Shown: in pieces, positions 20,984 through 30,840 of the stretch
How the letters are laid out: each line of letters begins with the position of its first letter
Position numbering within the stretch: position 1 is the stretch's first letter
Source: Chara braunii
Taxonomy: Eukaryota > Streptophyta > Charophyceae > Charales > Characeae
Reading direction: 5' to 3'
Assembly (NCBI GenBank): GCA_003427395.1
Contig: BFEA01000106.1
Location: 1,429,002-1,478,028, forward strand
Length of the DNA stretch: 49,027 nucleotides
Program-made: the position numbers and the translations under genes
Notes under the pieces: generated by a model
The model's database searches: none
Seen by the model: the letters and a program-made list of their open reading frames with translations, nothing else
What the model was told of the DNA's origin: nothing

Positions 20984-21375
20984 TGGGACAAGCTCTGCTG
21001 GAGGATATAGGTGGGAACCTACAGTAGGGGATTGTCTTAAGGGATCCTGGTAGGAGGGGTGTTAGTAGACAGACTCTGGTGGAGGAAATCGTTGGGGAAC
21101 CTGCAGTAGGGGCTGTCTGAGAGGGATCCTCCAAGAAAGGGTGGTCTGGGTCCCATAAATTAGTTGCTGACTGTAGATAGGTACCTGTCGACGCTGTTGT
21201 GGGTCCAGAAACCGACCTCTACAACACCCTGGACTTATAAAAAAAAAAAAAAGTGAAAATTTTTGAAATGCCCCTGAAGTTTGTGTTTAGTTGCGGCATG
21301 CCCCTCTGACGGCCGACTTACCTTTTTTTTTTTGTTTTTTTTTTTTTAATGGGAACAAGGCTCCAATCTATTCGT

Positions 21376-21394
21376 GCTGGGAACCGGGCCCAGC
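21376..21394 (-). other. LINE 3' UTR hairpin (copy 6, compensatory change)
   Basis: On the minus strand GCTGGG pairs with CCCAGC around CCCGGTT. Relative to the other copies both members of the closing pair changed (A:U to G:C), preserving the stem. Confidence 0.7.
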
Positions 21395-21569
21395 GTCCCA
21401 TATGGAAATTTACATAAAATTGTGAAAATTAAGATGCCGGGGCCATTACCCGGCTTTGGCTGAGAAAAAATTGGCGCTACTTAGAAAATGACCACGACAA
21501 ACTTCAGGATACGAACTGAATTCAGAAAACTACTCACAAACCCCCCCCATCCATCCACTTTACCTCCCT

Positions 21570-21925
21570 CCGGCAAGACTTACTGCTGCAGAGCCACCAT
21601 CTCCGCTGCTGCTATACCCTATTCCCATCCTACCAGCTAGCCCCCTCACTAGAAGGACGCCTGATAGCCCACCATCTCCCCACTGGCCTCGTTCTTTTTT
21701 GACTCAGAAAGTTGGAGCTACATAAGAACTGACTACAACAGGCTTCAAGAATACGCAGGATTCAAAATCCAACTCAGAAAAAAAAAACCCATCAATCCTC
21801 TGTTCCTCACTCCGGCAAGACTTACTGCAGCAGAGCCACCATCTCTACTGCGGCTATACCCTATTCCAATCCTACCAGCTAGCCCCGTCACTAGTAGGAC
21901 GCTTGATATCCCACCGTCTTCTTCT
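21570..21925 (-). repeat. Duplicated block in LINE E UTR
   Basis: CTCCGGCAAGACTTACTGC, CAGAGCCACCATCTC, GGCTATACCCTATTCC and ATCCTACCAGCTAGCCCC occur in the same order at about 21576-21670 and again at about 21808-21905. Confidence 0.75.
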
Positions 21926-22384
21926 CCCACTCACCTCGTTTCTTTTTTAGGGTAGACCGCCGGGACGCTAAAGAATCTCGACCTCCTTACCAAACCCTTT
22001 CCCAAGTTCCTCAAAGTTGTCTTACTCCCTGCCGAGCTCTTCCAGGCCTCACACCCGCACTTCCTACTGGGATACAGGGCAACACAACTCGCCCCAGCTC
22101 CGGCCAGCATCGTCCCGACAGCCAACCTTGGTTGTTCCGTGAGATGTCGCACCCCTCTGACGACCAATGATGTTTCCAGAAAACCCCTGGTGTCGTTTTA
22201 CCGGTACCAAATTTTCAGTATGCCCCTACTGGCTGCCTGTTAAGAACCAGCAGAAAAGTTTCCCATACGCCCTTACCGTTACCGTCCATCTTTCCAGCAA
22301 GCCCCTGTCGCCGTTGTTGACACTCGCAGTCCATACGAGGGAAGAGGAGGAAAGAGGGGGAAAGAGGAGTACGGAGGACAAGGA

Positions 22385-22620
22385 TTATGACAGTGACGGA
22401 CGAGGGAGGACCGAGGGAAGAGGAGGGAAGAGGAGTAGGGAGGACATTCGATTCGTCATCATATACCACCTGTCCAACAAACGAGTAAACGAAAAGATGA
22501 CACACACACACACACGCACACGCACACACGCACACACACACACACACACCAAATGACTAAAAATCGAGTCGTCATCATATACCACCTGTCCAACCAACAA
22601 GTAAACGAAAAGATGATGTG
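22385..22620. repeat. 117-bp duplication flanking CA tracts
   Basis: CGTCATCATATACCACCTGT and the following GTAAACGAAAAGATGA occur at about 22453 and 22570, each followed by CA repeats. A GAGGGAAGAGGAG block near 22410 recurs near 22820. Confidence 0.75.
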
Positions 22621-22651
<31 letters not shown>

Positions 22652-22665
22652 CACACACACACACA

Positions 22666-22697
<32 letters not shown>

Positions 22698-22705
22698 TAC
22701 AGATG
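22500..22705. repeat. (CA)n microsatellites
   Basis: CA arrays at about 22501-22548 and 22622-22700. Confidence 0.9.
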
Positions 22706-23847
22706 CGCACGCGTGCACGGGAGATGACGACAAGAAGACGGCCATGGTGATGGTTAGGAGTCGACAATTGAGGAGGAGGAGAGGGAGGGGTGGCGAGGAC
22801 AAAGTTGGAGGAGGGAGAACGAGGGAAGAGGAGGGAAGAGGAGTAGGGAGGACAAGGACTACGACGATGGACGAGGATAGAGGATGGAGGCTGGGGGAGA
22901 AGAGAGGAGAGCGATGAGCATGGATGGAGGTCAATGAGCAGGGGTGGAGGAGGAGGGAGCAGCGATCCATGGCGCGGCAAACTTGAAGACTGACTGCTGC
23001 ACCATTTTTCCCTGGCGGCGCGTGAAATACCTACCATTTTCGAGTTCGAATTCCTGTCCCCACTGCTGCAAGAGCATCACAGAAAGATGTGTGCCCCTCG
23101 TGAGGGCATTTCAAGGACGGACCGACGAAACGCCACCAGCGGTCCAGTAAGGGCATATTGGAAAGCCTTCACAGGGGCACGCCGCAAATAAATGCAAACT
23201 TCAGGGGCATGTTGAAAAAATTCCCAAGAAAAAAATGATAGTCTTTTATGGCTTTTTCTTTTCTGTTCTTTTTTGGCACGGAATACAGCCTCGCGCATGG
23301 CCACCGGCAGGGCGTTAGATTGACGCACGGCTGGACACACATCCCCCTGGGCTGACGCATGGTACTATTACAGACACTGCCTGCGCACCACCCAGGGGTT
23401 AAGTCCACGGGTGTTGTATGCTGTTCTAGCCTTCACGTTGGTTGCTGGTTGTTGTTGGCTTTGGTCCCTCTGATGATCTCCCGCAGTCCAGACATTGCAC
23501 ACATTATATCCACTTCCTACGGTAATATAGGTGGTAGAACCCTCCAGTTTCATGCTGTAGGTCACAGGTTCGAGTCCGGTTCCGGACTTTGGGGGGGTCC
23601 TGTCCATATAGACCTGTCTCTACCACATACACACACACACACACGAGATAGTACCCCAGATGGCACAATCCATACACACACATATATATACACACATACT
23701 TAAGGTACACAATCACATATACACGTACTAGTGGAGGTGGTAGGAGCACCTCTCACCAGTACTCAGTACTTACTTCGCAGATGCTCCATGGTGGGGAGCA
23801 GCATATAACCATACAGTACATACACACTGACATACACACTGACATAG

Positions 23848-24155
23848 GGACTGGGTGAAGGTCACATGATCAGCTGGTAATAATGATAGGCGTCTCGATG
23901 ACCAAGTACCCCGCATTAAATATACAGCTAGGGTCTGTGGTGNGGACTGGGTGAAGGTCACATGATCAGCTGGTAATAATGATAGGCGTCTCGATGACCA
24001 AGTACCCCGCATTAAATATACAGCTAGGGTCTGTGGTGGGAGAGTGGAGGGCGTGAGTCATTGGTTGGTCTGTCGGGTCCCAACCGGTGATGATGATAGG
24101 CGTCTCGATGACCAAGTACCCCGCATTAAATATGCAGCTAGGTCTGTGGTGGGAG
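23848..24155 (+). repeat. 96-bp tandem duplication plus partial third unit
   Basis: GGACTGGGTGAAGGTCACAT begins units at 23848 and 23944; a third partial unit (TGATAGGCGTCTCGATGACC onward) lies at about 24090-24155. One ambiguous base (23943) lies at the unit boundary. Confidence 0.85.
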
Positions 24156-24204
24156 AGTGGAGGGCGTGAGTTACTAGCTGGTCAATTTAGGGGCTAAATA
24201 GGTG

Positions 24205-24400
24205 ATTGCTTGAGCCTGGCGTCCAAGTACCCGTACGGCGAGGCTCGTTCGACTAAGCTTCCACTAGGGCTGGGAAGCTAGCCCTAGTGCCTGTCACTAC
24301 TGTTCGGTCCAAGTTGCCCTTCATACTGGTAGGGTGATGGTCCTGAGTGCTGGTCACACTGAGGTAGGATAGTAAGGGATAGGGGGTGCGCTAGGAGTAT
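24205..24400 (+). repeat. Dispersed CGAGGCT repeat (copy 2)
   Basis: CCCGTACGGCGAGGCTCG, TAGGGCTG, GATGGTCCTGAG and TGAGGTAGGATAG in the same order as copies at 10040, 42060 and 42487. Confidence 0.6.
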
Positions 24401-24469
24401 TGACGTGAGGATGACTGCATCTGGCCATCAATGTGTGGGCCTAGTAACTGGCCTCTACAACACCCTGGG

Positions 24470-24500
<31 letters not shown>

Positions 24501-24502
<2 letters not shown>

Positions 24503-25180
24503 CGGTAAAGGTGGGTAGCCAGCAACCTGTTTGTATTCATTCAATCGATCGTGATTTTGAACCTAGGCTAGTTGGCTCGTCTGTCCGTGCAGCACGGCAG
24601 TGGTGCGACCGGGCAAGTCGCCCGGGGGTTACCTGCGCGAGTTATATGGCAAAATCAGCCATTTTGTTTTGGACGGGGGGGGGAAGGGGGGAGGTTTTCT
24701 GAGGATGGCCAGAGGAGCCCAAATCCGGGCTTCTTTCTTTTGGTGGTCAAGGTGGGGGAAGTGGGGTATAAATTGGTTTGTAAGGGGCTAAAGGGGTATA
24801 AAGGGGGGTGCCCTAGTCTGATTCTGTTGTTTTCTTTTTTTTATCTTGGATCCCTTGAGGAATTCTGATGTGACCCTCAGCCAAAAGTCGTCTGTATTGC
24901 AATTCTACACAACATTTTTTATTCTTCTTCATTTTTTTTCCTTTTTTTTTCTTTTTTTCTTTTTTTTTTTCTTTTTCTTTTTTTCTTTTTTTGGCGCTGG
25001 GGCTGTTCAGGACCCTGCCCGGGCCAGGCATCCGTGCATCGATCCGGGCACAAATTGGGCGCCCAGGCCCCCGGACAAACCGCCTAGATTAGAACTCTTG
25101 TCCTTGTTTATTTAATATTTATTAACAGTTTTATATCTTTTTTCTAAGGTAATGTGAGATGAAATTAACAGTTTTACATC
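24501..25180. other. Unassigned, with T/CTTT-rich tract
   Basis: A T-rich tract at about 24935-24992; otherwise no recognisable coding or repeat signal. Confidence 0.4.
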
Positions 25181-25713
25181 ATGTCATTGGATCAGTACCT
25201 CTGGGCCTCAGCCCTCCTCCGTGCAAGCACGGTGAAAGCACGGACTCGAAAGCCAAGTATCGTAACCACTACAGCCAGGACACGGTGTTCAAAAGCGGAA
25301 CCATACCGGCCGTGATATCCGCCCCACCCCTGCAAGGACACACAACACCACACGGACGTTGGCAATCACCGCACACTTCGCTCCAAGTAGCACATGACCC
25401 CCATCGGCAGTATAGACCGCTCACTTATGTGGGACTTTAACTGCCCGCCAGTTCATGGGAGCTTTCCAATGTCATTGGATCAGTACCTCTGGGCCTCAGC
25501 CCTCCTCCGTGCAAGCACGGACTCGAACCGGCGACCTTGGCCTCAAGAGCCAAGTATCGTAACCACTACAGCCAGGACACGGTGTTCAAAAGCGGAACCA
25601 TACCGGCCATGATATCCGCCCCACCCCTGCAACGCTGTAGTGTCCACACTCAACGCACACCACACACAACACCACACGGACGCTGGCAATCACTGCACAC
25701 TTCGCTCCAAGTA
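25181..25713 (-). repeat. Duplicated tRNA-like unit (about 290-bp period)
   Basis: GTCATTGGATCAGTACCTCT starts both halves (about 25184 and 25472), and both end in CACACTTCGCTCCAAGTA. On the minus strand the better copy (about 25508-25575) has GTAGTGGTTACGATA (A-box-like), a CTTGGC/GCCAAG anticodon-type stem and GGTTCGAGTCC (B-box). The first copy lost part of this block. No intact tRNA fold in either. Confidence 0.65.
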
Positions 25714-26040
25714 GACAAACCACCCAGTACATCCAAGTCTCTTTTTTTTGCCGAGGTTTGATTCCCCCTGCACGTCAAGCTTTGCCGAAACACCAGTGCA
25801 GCAGTTTTTCTTTTCTTTTGGCTGGCGGTGCCAGCCATTTTAGCCCCGCGGCCCCGTGTCTTGTTGTGTTTTCTTTTCTTTGCTTGTGTGAAGTGTTTAG
25901 CAATCAGGCACGTGGACTGGGTGGAAGTCTTCGGGGCCACCATATGCTCAACTGTTCTTTAGGCTGAACATTTCCTTCATCAAATTATGGCGGGGCCATT
26001 TGATGACTTGGAATAGGGGTTACCCATTGATGACCGGAGA
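25714..26040. other. Unassigned spacer
   Basis: Nothing recognised. Confidence 0.4.
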
Positions 26041-26178
26041 CTACTTTCTTCACCTGAATAGAACGCCCAGTCGTTGTTAAAAAAAAAAGAACGCCCAGTC
26101 GTTGTCCTGGTATATAGACCGTCCAAATACAGCTATTATGATAGCTAAGGGAGTTCTATTCGCCGGCGAAGATGGTGG
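26041..26178. mobile_element. MITE family copy 2
   Basis: Left end CTACTTTCTTCACCTGAATA then GAACGCCC; right end, reverse complemented, CCACCATCTTCGCCGGCGAA then TAGAAC. A 17-base word, GAACGCCCAGTCGTTGT, is duplicated inside around an A-tract. Confidence 0.55.
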
Positions 26179-26381
26179 GGATGATATCTTGAGGGTTTAG
26201 CCGGATGGTGCAGGTAGATGTTGTGATCTTGAGCTGGTGATAGTGAGGCCATACTCTTAATAGGACTTTTCTGTCTGTATCTGACCTGTTTTTCGGCCCG
26301 ACCTGGATGCATCTGACCATCTGACCACTGTGTTACGTCCAGAGAGAAGTTGGAAAAAGTCCTTGTGTGAGTATGCCCGGA

Positions 26382-26385
26382 CTAC
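26382..26385. repeat. Target-site duplication (CTAC), left
   Basis: CTAC precedes TGTGACG here and follows CGTCACA at 41509-41512. Confidence 0.55.
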
Positions 26386-26558
26386 TGTGACGCCCAACCT
26401 CACGCCCAGCATGACTTCCTGATCGGAGTGGGACGAGGGCCCTGAAGTGCGAAAAGTGGTGTGCCAAGGATTTTTGGGGATTTGGGGTGGAGTCCACGGG
26501 TCGGAACTGAGATCTCCTGTGGCAAGCTTCAGGCGTAGGAATGCAAGTGTCTTCTGGC

Positions 26559-27137
26559 TCAGAGTTGGGGCGATGATCGATCGTGCTGCCTGGGCTGGGG
26601 TGGGGTGTTACGGGCGTCTCTCTGGGAGTGTTCGTACCACTGCCGACCGTCGCAAGTCTCGGGGTCCGACGAAGACGAGCTGGGTTCTCGTCGCTCGGTC
26701 CTGGGATGGGCTCGTTGTGCGTCCCTCGCCTGCCGATGCTCGTTGGGCTGCCGACACTCCGAGCATGGCGGGCGGGGCCAGAACCGGGATATGGAGTCCC
26801 AGGGGGCCACGGTTAACCGGTGGTAAGGGAGGACGGTATAGTAGGGAGGGAAGTCAGTGGTGATGGCAACGAAGCCTGGGGTTAGAAGATATTGCTGGTT
26901 TCGGCTGTCCGGATAATCGGGAATCTGTGGGTCTCGGTTGATTGCCAGCTGGAAGTCACCCCTGCACAGTCGCTCGTTTTCAGTCCGGCAGGGGTACTCA
27001 AGGTACCCAGGGTTCCATAGGTGGCGATGTTGTCGGATCCGCTGCCAGCGGATCTGTTCCCTCTCCCAATACGCTCGGTATTCTGGGTTCCTCAGGCATT
27101 CGCGATCGGTGATCCAGAAAGGGGGATCTATCACCAT
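26559..27137 (-). CDS. LTR-resident ORF, 3' LTR copy (unknown protein)
   Basis: 192 codons on the minus strand, inside the R-U5 part of the LTR and so in any element transcript. The product is rich in Arg, Pro and Tyr. An N-terminal segment has PPFWITDRE and EYRAYWEREQIR, a middle part YLLTPGFVAITTDFPPY, and a C-terminal CSECRQPNEH motif (C-x2-C-x5-H, half a zinc-knuckle) followed by a Ser-rich, charged tail. An upstream ATG seen in the other LTR is cut off here by a CGA-to-TGA change. I do not recognise the family. The two copies arose by LTR duplication, so their agreement alone is not proof of coding. Confidence 0.45.
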   Translation of the reverse strand: MVIDPPFWITDRECLRNPEYRAYWEREQIRWQRIRQHRHLWNPGYLEYPCRTENERLCRGDFQLAINRDPQIPDYPDSRNQQYLLTPGFVAITTDFPPYYTVLPYHRLTVAPWDSISRFWPRPPCSECRQPNEHRQARDAQRAHPRTERREPSSSSSDPETCDGRQWYEHSQRDARNTPPQPRQHDRSSPQL

Positions 27138-27172
27138 GTCTCATTCAACAGAACTCATGCACACACATCTTC

Positions 27173-27394
27173 CTACAGGGCGAGGTCGTACCTGGCTTTT
27201 GCAGGCGCGCGTGTAGATGGCAAGTCCGCGGACGACTGCTGTCTTACACGAGCGTGCACACTGGTCAGTTGGTCAGATCCTAAACCGCGCAAATAATCAA
27301 GGAACGATCCATCGGCGTACTGGTTCAACCATGCAGCTAGTTCCCTCAGGCTATCAATCTTGTTCCGTTTTGGACATTCACAAAGCATGCACAC
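27173..27394 (-). CDS. Short LTR-resident ORF, 3' LTR copy (Cys motif)
   Basis: 73 codons from the ATG at 27394. The same frame is open upstream to a TAA near 27460, giving a plausible extension KVPTPYGDRWVCMLCECPK with a C-x2-C-x-C cluster. The rest reads as a compact helical segment (LRELAAWLNQYADGSFLDYL). It lies 36 bases upstream of the longer LTR ORF in another frame, so the two could be exons or a frameshifted pair. Function unknown. Confidence 0.35.
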   Translation of the reverse strand: MCMLCECPKRNKIDSLRELAAWLNQYADGSFLDYLRGLGSDQLTSVHARVRQQSSADLPSTRAPAKARYDLAL

Positions 27395-27965
27395 CCAGCG
27401 GTCCCCGTATGGCGTCGGGACCTTAATTTGTCCCGACCCGTATCGCAGATGGAGATTCCGTTATCCACATCGAGATCTGTCGTGCTAAGTCCATTCGGGG
27501 TTGCGGGCCGGCCTCGTGGGTGCGCGTGTAAGTCGCGCTCGTTAGATCGCACTTGCACGGGGACTCGTGGGATTGATCCACTATGGATCGATCTATCAGC
27601 CAATCACCTATGCAAAAAAAAGGTTCATGTAATCATGCAATAATCTCTCAACTATTTTTGTTCGAATGAAAGCAGTTATGTGGCCATCAGGAGGACATCT
27701 CATCGCCATCCAGACATACATCGAAGCACTGTAACAATATCAAACTCCTTTCTCCTACCAATCATCCGGGTGAGAATAGATCGACGCTGAGAGCCCTGGA
27801 TGATTCAGGATTACACACAAAACATCGGGTATTCAAGCATTACAAGATCATCAGACCCATCTCATCAAGCAAATGCAAAACGAAAGAGGGAGGACAGAGG
27901 TTGAGCCATACATCACACAAAGCCGAAAGAAATGCAAAACAAGGGCGTCTCGCCCGGAGCCAAAA

Positions 27966-27974
27966 TTTTATATA
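27966..27974 (-). promoter_or_regulatory. TATA box of the 3' LTR
   Basis: Minus strand TATATAAAA, preserved in the other LTR at 40384-40392. Transcription would run toward lower coordinates. No other TATA of this quality was seen in the LTR. Confidence 0.55.
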
Positions 27975-29087
27975 CAGGGATTGAGAAAAGACAAAGAAGA
28001 TCGCAATCCCACATCCGTGTGTTCCCCTCTCTTTCTCTCTCCGATGCGGACAGTCCGTCGTCTCGCACCCACCAACGAAGTTGTCACCCCGCTTAGTCCG
28101 CATGCGCCCGTCAGGTTCGCTCGTGCGCCACAGTCTGTTGTGGCCTACACGTCAACCCCTCGCACTTGGCACCAGCTCGTCGGCTCGCCCAACTCCCACA
28201 TCAACTCACCTCTTACTTCGCTCATTAGCCAACCCTCACTAATCGCGCTAACCTCGAGCTTCCAAAATTTTTAAGAGAGCTATCTAATCGGGCCGACGAA
28301 ATTTATAGCATGCATGCGTGCGCGAAGATGCAAGATTGCAGGGATTGGAAAGAGGAGCAAGGAAGGAAGTGCCTACGCTTGGCATGGCCAGATCGCGGCA
28401 TGGGGGACGTAGCCACTCTCCACGCATCGATCTAGGCATGCAACGCTCAGGCCAATCAGATGCAGCAAAAAGAAGGGAAAAGGTCGGGAAGAAGGCGAGG
28501 GAACAAGAAGAAAGATACAGTTACGATGGCGCCCGCCCAACGATTACAGTTGCATGCAAGATTAAGGGCGCCGCTTAGTCAGAACTTCGTTCCCGCCGCA
28601 GGAAGATGCGCGCAAGAAAAAGACACCGCTCGACAAGAATTTCAAAAAGTCCTAAATTCCTATTTGAACTCAAAATTGCAACAGAAAAATTCCGACGAGA
28701 CAGAAGAAAAGCAGAAAGAAATCAAAATTCCGAGAGCCCTCGGGGGCTCGTCCTTAGTTGAAAGGAAAATTTAAAAAGAAACTGGAAAGCTCCCGCGTGA
28801 TCATCTCGCCAAAAATCTCAGTTTCCCCCTTTTACTCCCAACAAAGAAAAAAAAAAACATCGCCAACTGTTATTGATCGCGCCCAACGGGGCGCGCACAC
28901 TCAACCGTCTATCCCGGGCCTGTCCCATCACCGCCGAAGGGGGAGGAGCGAAGCGAAGGAAAAGAAAGAAGTGAGGACACCGACACAATTTACCCGCCGA
29001 TCCCACCTCCCGTAATTTGCCCAACCTTCCCATCTCAGGACCCCTCATCGTCATCGTGCAAAAAGTCGCGCGACACAGAAAGTGGTT

Positions 29088-29103
29088 CGTCACATATGTG
29101 ACG
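29088..29103. other. Palindrome at the interior/3' LTR junction
   Basis: CGTCACATATGTGACG is a perfect 16-base palindrome: an LTR-end-like CGTCACA, TA, then the LTR start. A polypurine tract would be expected here but is absent. Confidence 0.6.
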
Positions 29104-29396
29104 CGCCCAGGGGGTTCCAATCTTGAGCAAGCTCCTGCTTGCTCGATGTTGCGACACATGCCGATCTCTCTAATCGATCGACGACGCGGAGCTCTCTACG
29201 TGCCACTTGCCGTGCGATAAGAGTGTGGAAGTCATCCAACGTGGCACACGCGGGCTCTATCCTACAAGTTCCCCAGGAAGGGCAATCTAACCACAGACGA
29301 AGGAGGTGGGGGGGGATCTTGCTAATTTACACGTGTCATTACCGCAAGATACGAGTGTGGAAATCATCCTGTTGACACGTCATCAGATCCGATGGT

Positions 29397-29404
29397 GCGC
29401 TAAT
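29397..29404. repeat. 8-bp TSD, left (GCGCTAAT)
   Basis: Identical to 30740-30747. Confidence 0.85.
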
Positions 29405-29726
29405 CTATGTGTCCGAAATCGGAATCAACGGGGGTTTTGAGTTGAACGGTTCAACTCCCATTCAACTCCCGTTTCAACTCCCCGTTGAACCGCGTTGAAC
29501 GTGGTACAACTCGGCCTGCGGATTTTTTTTTTGCAGGCAAAACATAGGTGAAAAAAAATATATATACATGGGGGTGTAGATTTTTTCGTTCTCTACATCC
29601 CCATATTTTTATGTTTATTTTTTTAGCATTAAAATTATTTTTAAAAAATCAAAAACAAAACCAGACTCAAACAGATAGATTTTTTTTCCTTTTTTTTTTT
29701 TTGATTGAATGATTAATTGATTGATT

Positions 29727-30406
29727 NNNNNNNNNNNNNNNNNNNNNNNNNNNNNNNNNNNNNNNNNNNNNNNNNNNNNNNNNNNNNNNNNNNNNNNNNN
29801 NNNNNNNNNNNNNNNNNNNNNNNNNNNNNNNNNNNNNNNNNNNNNNNNNNNNNNNNNNNNNNNNNNNNNNNNNNNNNNNNNNNNNNNNNNNNNNNNNNNN
29901 NNNNNNNNNNNNNNNNNNNNNNNNNNNNNNNNNNNNNNNNNNNNNNNNNNNNNNNNNNNNNNNNNNNNNNNNNNNNNNNNNNNNNNNNNNNNNNNNNNNN
30001 NNNNNNNNNNNNNNNNNNNNNNNNNNNNNNNNNNNNNNNNNNNNNNNNNNNNNNNNNNNNNNNNNNNNNNNNNNNNNNNNNNNNNNNNNNNNNNNNNNNN
30101 NNNNNNNNNNNNNNNNNNNNNNNNNNNNNNNNNNNNNNNNNNNNNNNNNNNNNNNNNNNNNNNNNNNNNNNNNNNNNNNNNNNNNNNNNNNNNNNNNNNN
30201 NNNNNNNNNNNNNNNNNNNNNNNNNNNNNNNNNNNNNNNNNNNNNNNNNNNNNNNNNNNNNNNNNNNNNNNNNNNNNNNNNNNNNNNNNNNNNNNNNNNN
30301 NNNNNNNNNNNNNNNNNNNNNNNNNNNNNNNNNNNNNNNNNNNNNNNNNNNNNNNNNNNNNNNNNNNNNNNNNNNNNNNNNNNNNNNNNNNNNNNNNNNN
30401 NNNNNN
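29727..30406. other. Sequencing gap (N)
   Basis: 680 N. Frames that appear to cross it are artefacts. Confidence 1.
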
Positions 30407-30446
30407 TTTTTTTTCGGGAATTTTTGGACGATGTCCGTTTTTTTTT

Positions 30447-30551
30447 CCCAACGGGATTCAACGGTGATTCAACGGGATTCAACGGGGATTCAACAGGGAT
30501 TCAACGGGGATTCAACGGGGATTCAACAGGGATTCAACGGGATTCAACGTG
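30447..30551 (+). repeat. 11-bp tandem array ATTCAACGGGG
   Basis: About nine units of 10-11 bases with ATTCAACRGGG variants, inside the right end of the hAT-like element. Confidence 0.85.
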
Positions 30552-30739
30552 ACGATTTTTTTTTTGGTTCACGTACGTACAGCGTCGTGTCCGAGGCCCA
30601 ATGCACCCTCCCCGTTGAACAATATTCAACGGGGAGGGCCCGTTGTACCATTCAACGGGAATTCAACGGGACCCCGGGGGCTATTCAACGGGTACAACGG
30701 AGTTGAAACTTTCCCGTTGCCCGTTGAATAGACACATAG

Positions 30740-30747
30740 GCGCTAAT
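30740..30747. repeat. 8-bp TSD, right (GCGCTAAT)
   Basis: Identical to 29397-29404. Confidence 0.85.
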
Positions 30748-30840
30748 GACCCGCAGGGAGAGGGTAAGGGAGTCAGTACATGAGGGGATGGTGAGGGGGG
30801 GGGTCACTCGGGAGTGGAGGTAAGAAATTCTCCATTCCCG

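Larger units (their letters stand above)
20446..21252 (+). mobile_element. Long tRNA-headed retroposon, copy 1
   Basis: About 807 bases. It begins with a tRNA-like head (20446-20523), continues with a body starting CACGCATGG-CA-TGGCAGGGCGTTAG and GACGCACGGCTGGACACACA, and ends CCTCTACAACACCCTGGACTTA plus a 14-base A-tail (21239-21252). The same body start and the same tail occur at 23286-24500, which shows the two ends belong to one family. There is no ORF, so it would depend on LINE proteins. Confidence 0.65.
21323..22150 (-). mobile_element. LINE E, minus-strand 3' end
   Basis: Starts with a T-rich tract (21323-21348, the A-tail) and reads leftward from a 3' UTR with the conserved hairpin (21376-21394) followed by an AATAGATTGGAGCC block like that of LINE A. 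The UTR matches LINE D. No ORF2 was recognised; the 5' boundary near 22150 is approximate. Confidence 0.65.
21256..23222. other. Segment bounded by inverted ATGCCCCT arrays
   Basis: The left end (about 21256-21316) is matched in inverse orientation by the right end (about 23164-23222). Both read GAA-ATTTTT, ATGCCCCTGAAGTTTG, TTGCGGC-TGCCCCT and GA-GG inwards. Further ATGCCCCT-like units follow inwards at 22150-22320 and 23085-23160. Inside are a LINE 3' end and a CA microsatellite. It may be an old inverted-repeat DNA element; no target duplication was identified. Confidence 0.45.
23286..24500 (+). mobile_element. Long tRNA-related retroposon, copy 2
   Basis: Starts inside the family body (GCATGGCCACCGGCAGGGCG, then GACGCACGGCTGGACACACA) without the tRNA head. 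It ends CCTCTACAACACCCTGGGCTTA plus 28 A (24473-24500), the same tail as copy 1. Between them it differs from copy 1: it has a B-box-like GGTTCGAGTCC at about 23568, a 96-bp duplication and a CGAGGCT core. Confidence 0.55.
26386..29094 (-). repeat. 3' LTR of Ty3 element 1
   Basis: 2709 bases, nearly collinear with 38814-41508, with scattered substitutions (many C/T at CpG) and a few small indels. Begins (minus) TGTGACGAACC and ends GGCGTCACA. A TATA box on the minus strand (27966-27974) divides it into about 1.1 kb of U3 and about 1.6 kb of R-U5, the latter containing the LTR ORFs. Confidence 0.9.
29405..30739. mobile_element. hAT-like non-autonomous DNA transposon
   Basis: Terminal inverted repeats CTATGTGTC (29405-29413) and GACACATAG (30731-30739), flanked by a perfect 8-bp duplication GCGCTAAT. 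An 8-bp TSD with short TIRs fits the hAT superfamily. Both ends are packed with TTCAAC/GTTGAA motifs (TTCAACGGG on the right, mostly inverted GTTGAAC and TTCAACTCC on the left), like the subterminal transposase-binding repeats of hATs. No transposase is seen, but 680 bases are unsequenced. Confidence 0.8.

Noticed and set aside
22215-23037. Cys/Val-rich and Pro-rich long frames
   Set aside because: Come from (CA)n and GGA-rich repeats.
28318-29015. Lys/Arg-rich plus-strand frames in the LTR U3 region
   Set aside because: Antisense to the element, upstream of its TATA box, with no motif; likely purine-rich promoter DNA.
29615-30706. Long open frames crossing 29.7-30.4 kb
   Set aside because: They consist of unknown bases; the region is a 680-N gap.
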